This document shows, piece after piece, positions 13,998 to 15,468 of a DNA stretch of 15,468 nucleotides. The first letter of the stretch is position 1; each line of letters begins with the position of its first letter. The DNA comes from OMIS01 sp044350895 (lineage in GTDB: Bacteria; Patescibacteriota; Microgenomatia; UBA1400; PJMF01): the NCBI GenBank assembly GCA_044350895.1, contig JBILGT010000027.1, positions 1 to 15,468 of the forward strand. The letters run 5' to 3'. Under the pieces are notes generated by a model. It saw only the letters and a program-made list of their open reading frames with translations. It searched no databases and was not told where the DNA came from. A program made the position numbers and the translations under genes.

Positions 13998-14183
13998 CTA
14001 TCGTCTAGACTCATTTTGAGTCGACTGTTCAAGTTTGTCATATTTGTTGACTAGAAAGTCATAGCGGCGTCTGAGTGTCTGCAACTGGGCATGAAAATAT
14101 CCACCCACTAATGCTAAAACCACTACTAGTCCGAGTAACACTCTATTCATATTTCGATCGCTCAATCCAAACAATTTTGTCAT
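13998..14183 (-). CDS. Small single-span membrane protein (61 aa), coupled to the LCP gene
   Basis: I do not recognise a family. The protein has a short N-terminal part, one hydrophobic span (about 14-32), then a charged stretch (HAQLQTLRRRYDFLVNKYDKLEQ) with heptad-like spacing that could form a coiled coil, and a polar tail. The start ATG shares one base with the stop of the LytR-CpsA-Psr gene (TAATG), so it is probably translated by re-initiation and made together with it. Its position suggests a small partner in the envelope glycopolymer-transfer machinery; that is inference from location and topology alone. Confidence 0.7.
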   Translation of the reverse strand: MTKLFGLSDRNMNRVLLGLVVVLALVGGYFHAQLQTLRRRYDFLVNKYDKLEQSTQNESRR

Positions 14184-15346
14184 TAGAGAATTCCTAAATC
14201 TTTTTGTACTTCTGTTTTAAATTTTTCTGGATCACGAATTTCATACACCCACTGTTTATATTTGGTAACTGGTGGATTCACAATAATGCCATTAGGATCT
14301 TCAGGATAAACTGTAATAGCACTTGATGCATGACTGATAGCATCTTTGTGTGGATACAGCATTTTTCCTGTTGCGATTGCTTCTGTCACAGGGAAAACAG
14401 TGCCGAAAGTCTTGGTATAAAATGCGTAGAGTTCCCCAAGTTTCTGTGGGTTTCCAATGATCTCAGGATCTTTAGATTTTTGCAAAAGTGCATCAATCAC
14501 TTGTTGCTGTCTAATTCCTCGTGCAATATCTGTTCCGGTGTCACCTTCACTATGTCTACTGCGCATGTATTTGAGTGCGGTCTCGCCATTCATTACTTGC
14601 TTTCCAGGAGTGAAGGTAATGGTTTCATAGAGCTTCTTTGGGTCTCGCTCTTTGGTAATATCGACATCAGAACGAGGGAACTGAGTATCAGTAAATCCAT
14701 CAATAACATTGACTTCAACGCCACCGACGACATCAATAATCTGACTAACAGTTCCGATAGTAACAACAATGGTGTGATGAATTGGTACCCCAGTCATCTC
14801 GCTTATCACTTCAGTCGAAAACTGTTCAGGTTTATCGGGATAGCGCTCTTTGCCATAGGAATAGAGTGCGTTAATCTTAGTTTTATACCCATCACTCCAA
14901 AGATCACGAGGAAGTGGAAGTGTTTTAATTGAGCCAGTTTCTAGATTAATGGAAGCAAGCATCAGCGTATCGGTAAGAGCCGGAACATCACCACGGTTGG
15001 GGAGAGTGTCAGTGCCGAGTAGCAAAATATTTTTTCTTCCATTTGTTTGAGTGGGTTGTGCATGCCAACCAGTGTCTACAGTAGCTTTAAGCTCAGCTAT
15101 AGAGTAACCACTTGTAGCAGCAAATACTTTCACTTGTTTGTAAATGTAGAGACCGACTGCTCCTGCCGTAATAAGTAACAAAATACTGGCAAAAAGAATT
15201 GCTAAGGCAGTAGCCTTTACTAAAACTGCTCCAAGTGAAAGTGGCTCTGGATATGCTTTTTTTTCGGTTGGTGGTGTTACTTGAGGAACAATGACAGGAT
15301 AAACGGGTGTTTTTGACTTTTTACTTTTTGCGGCACCTTTTGTCAT
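14183..15346 (-). CDS. LytR-CpsA-Psr (LCP) family cell-envelope glycopolymer transferase
   Basis: LCP proteins move polyprenyl-linked glycopolymers onto peptidoglycan at the outer membrane face of the cell. From ATG 15346 the protein has 387 residues: a basic cytoplasmic N-terminus, one span (about 44-70), then the LCP domain. The domain shows KNILLLGTDT (105-114), D126 in LTDTLML, LPRD with R147-D148, VDVVGGVEV-like VVGGVEVNVIDGF, and the arginine-rich RSRHSEGDTGTDIARGIRQQ (262-281), the pyrophosphate-binding region. The frame also has ATG 15364, six codons earlier; an extended -10 (TGG-TAAGAT) lies between them and would favour 15346. The rml genes downstream may supply the sugar for the polymer. 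Confidence 0.92.
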   Translation of the reverse strand: MTKGAAKSKKSKTPVYPVIVPQVTPPTEKKAYPEPLSLGAVLVKATALAILFASILLLITAGAVGLYIYKQVKVFAATSGYSIAELKATVDTGWHAQPTQTNGRKNILLLGTDTLPNRGDVPALTDTLMLASINLETGSIKTLPLPRDLWSDGYKTKINALYSYGKERYPDKPEQFSTEVISEMTGVPIHHTIVVTIGTVSQIIDVVGGVEVNVIDGFTDTQFPRSDVDITKERDPKKLYETITFTPGKQVMNGETALKYMRSRHSEGDTGTDIARGIRQQQVIDALLQKSKDPEIIGNPQKLGELYAFYTKTFGTVFPVTEAIATGKMLYPHKDAISHASSAITVYPEDPNGIIVNPPVTKYKQWVYEIRDPEKFKTEVQKDLGIL

Positions 15347-15354
15347 ATCTACTA

Positions 15355-15363
15355 ATCTTACCA
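15355..15363 (-). promoter_or_regulatory. Predicted extended -10 (TGG-TAAGAT) of the LCP gene
   Basis: On the minus strand TGG (15363-15361) precedes TAAGAT (15360-15355), which ends 8 bases before ATG 15346. If used, ATG 15364 would be upstream of the message. There is no Shine-Dalgarno sequence before either start codon. The match is 4 of 6 plus the TG extension, and it lies inside the longer open frame, so confidence is modest. Confidence 0.35.
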
Positions 15364-15404
15364 TGTGAATATCGCACGATACATTCCGGAATAGGAAGGT
15401 AAGC

Positions 15405-15468
15405 GTGAAGGTAGGAAGATCAACAAGGGTACGAAGAAATATTGAGATGTTTTCTGGGAATAGCCAGT
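15405..15468 (+). CDS. Possible start of ribose-phosphate pyrophosphokinase (runs off right edge)
   Basis: From GTG 15405 the plus frame is open to the window end and reads MKVGRSTRVRRNIEMFSGNSQ, in two short runs. The final FSGNSQ matches the N-terminal 'FSGxSxPELA' loop of ribose-phosphate pyrophosphokinase (Prs), which makes PRPP. A good Shine-Dalgarno-like AGGAAGG (15393-15399) lies 5 bases before the GTG. An internal ATG at 15447 (MFSGNSQ) is the other possible start. With only about six informative residues this is a guess that the next few hundred bases would settle. Confidence 0.35.
   Translation, partial: MKVGRSTRVRRNIEMFSGNSQ

Noticed and set aside
14008..14022. Hairpin GACTC-N5-GAGTC near the end of the 61-aa gene, considered as a terminator
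   Set aside because: The stem is only 5 bp, lies mostly inside coding sequence and has no following T-tract; rmlB follows closely and likely uses its own promoter.
14330..14932. A 200-codon plus-strand open frame opposite the LCP gene
   Set aside because: It lies entirely antisense to a clearly conserved LCP domain, its translation is Ser/Ile/Cys-rich without recognisable motifs, and there is no promoter or Shine-Dalgarno support.
15358..15468. Minus-strand open frame from the right edge ending at TAA (15358-15360), a possible C-terminus of an upstream gene
   Set aside because: The 35 codons look hydrophobic and unstructured, with no recognisable motif; the plus-strand reading with a Shine-Dalgarno sequence and an FSGNSQ motif explains the same bases better.

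Overview
The window reads as a stretch of a compact, AT-rich bacterial chromosome with the standard stop-codon set: TGA, TAA and TAG all end genes, so it is not one of the lineages that read UGA as glycine. Very tight packing, 1- and 4-base start/stop overlaps, several unassigned proteins of a kind I associate with Candidate Phyla Radiation genomes, a YbeY that stops right after its last metal histidine and a DnaX without zinc-module cysteines together suggest Patescibacteria (CPR), perhaps Microgenomates. The phylum is an inference from gene content; no rRNA is present.

Layout. (1) 1-413: start of an IS30-type transposase leaving the left edge (minus), then a short open frame that looks like the 3' remnant of an interrupted gene. 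(2) 415-5758, all minus: two unknown proteins, ybeY, dnaX, ybaB/ebfC, rdgB and an M29 aminopeptidase, forming a replication/RNA-maintenance operon with overlapping starts and stops. (3) 5851-7464, plus: a multi-span GT-C-type glycosyltransferase whose 3' end overlaps that of gltX. (4) 7453-9979, minus: a single-span membrane-anchored unknown protein followed one base later by gltX. (5) 10024-11497, plus: trmD and a class I glutamine amidotransferase (C26 hydrolase type). (6) 11512-15346, minus: LytR-CpsA-Psr protein, a 61-residue membrane protein, rmlB, an rmlC-like epimerase and rmlD. This is a set for making a deoxysugar and attaching a glycopolymer to the wall; rmlA is not in the window. 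(7) Right edge: a possible start of a plus-strand prs gene.

Two patterns stand out. First, eight genes that begin transcription units or follow a gap (on both strands) have a -10-like hexamer only 7-12 bases before the start codon and no clear Shine-Dalgarno sequence, whereas genes inside operons such as ybaB and the rmlC-like gene have strong ones. This suggests leaderless mRNAs for first genes. Second, dnaX carries an in-frame A AAA AAG slippery heptamer followed by a 6-bp GC-rich stem-loop and a -1-frame stop. This has the layout of the E. coli tau/gamma frameshift and would give a gamma-like protein of about 365 residues.
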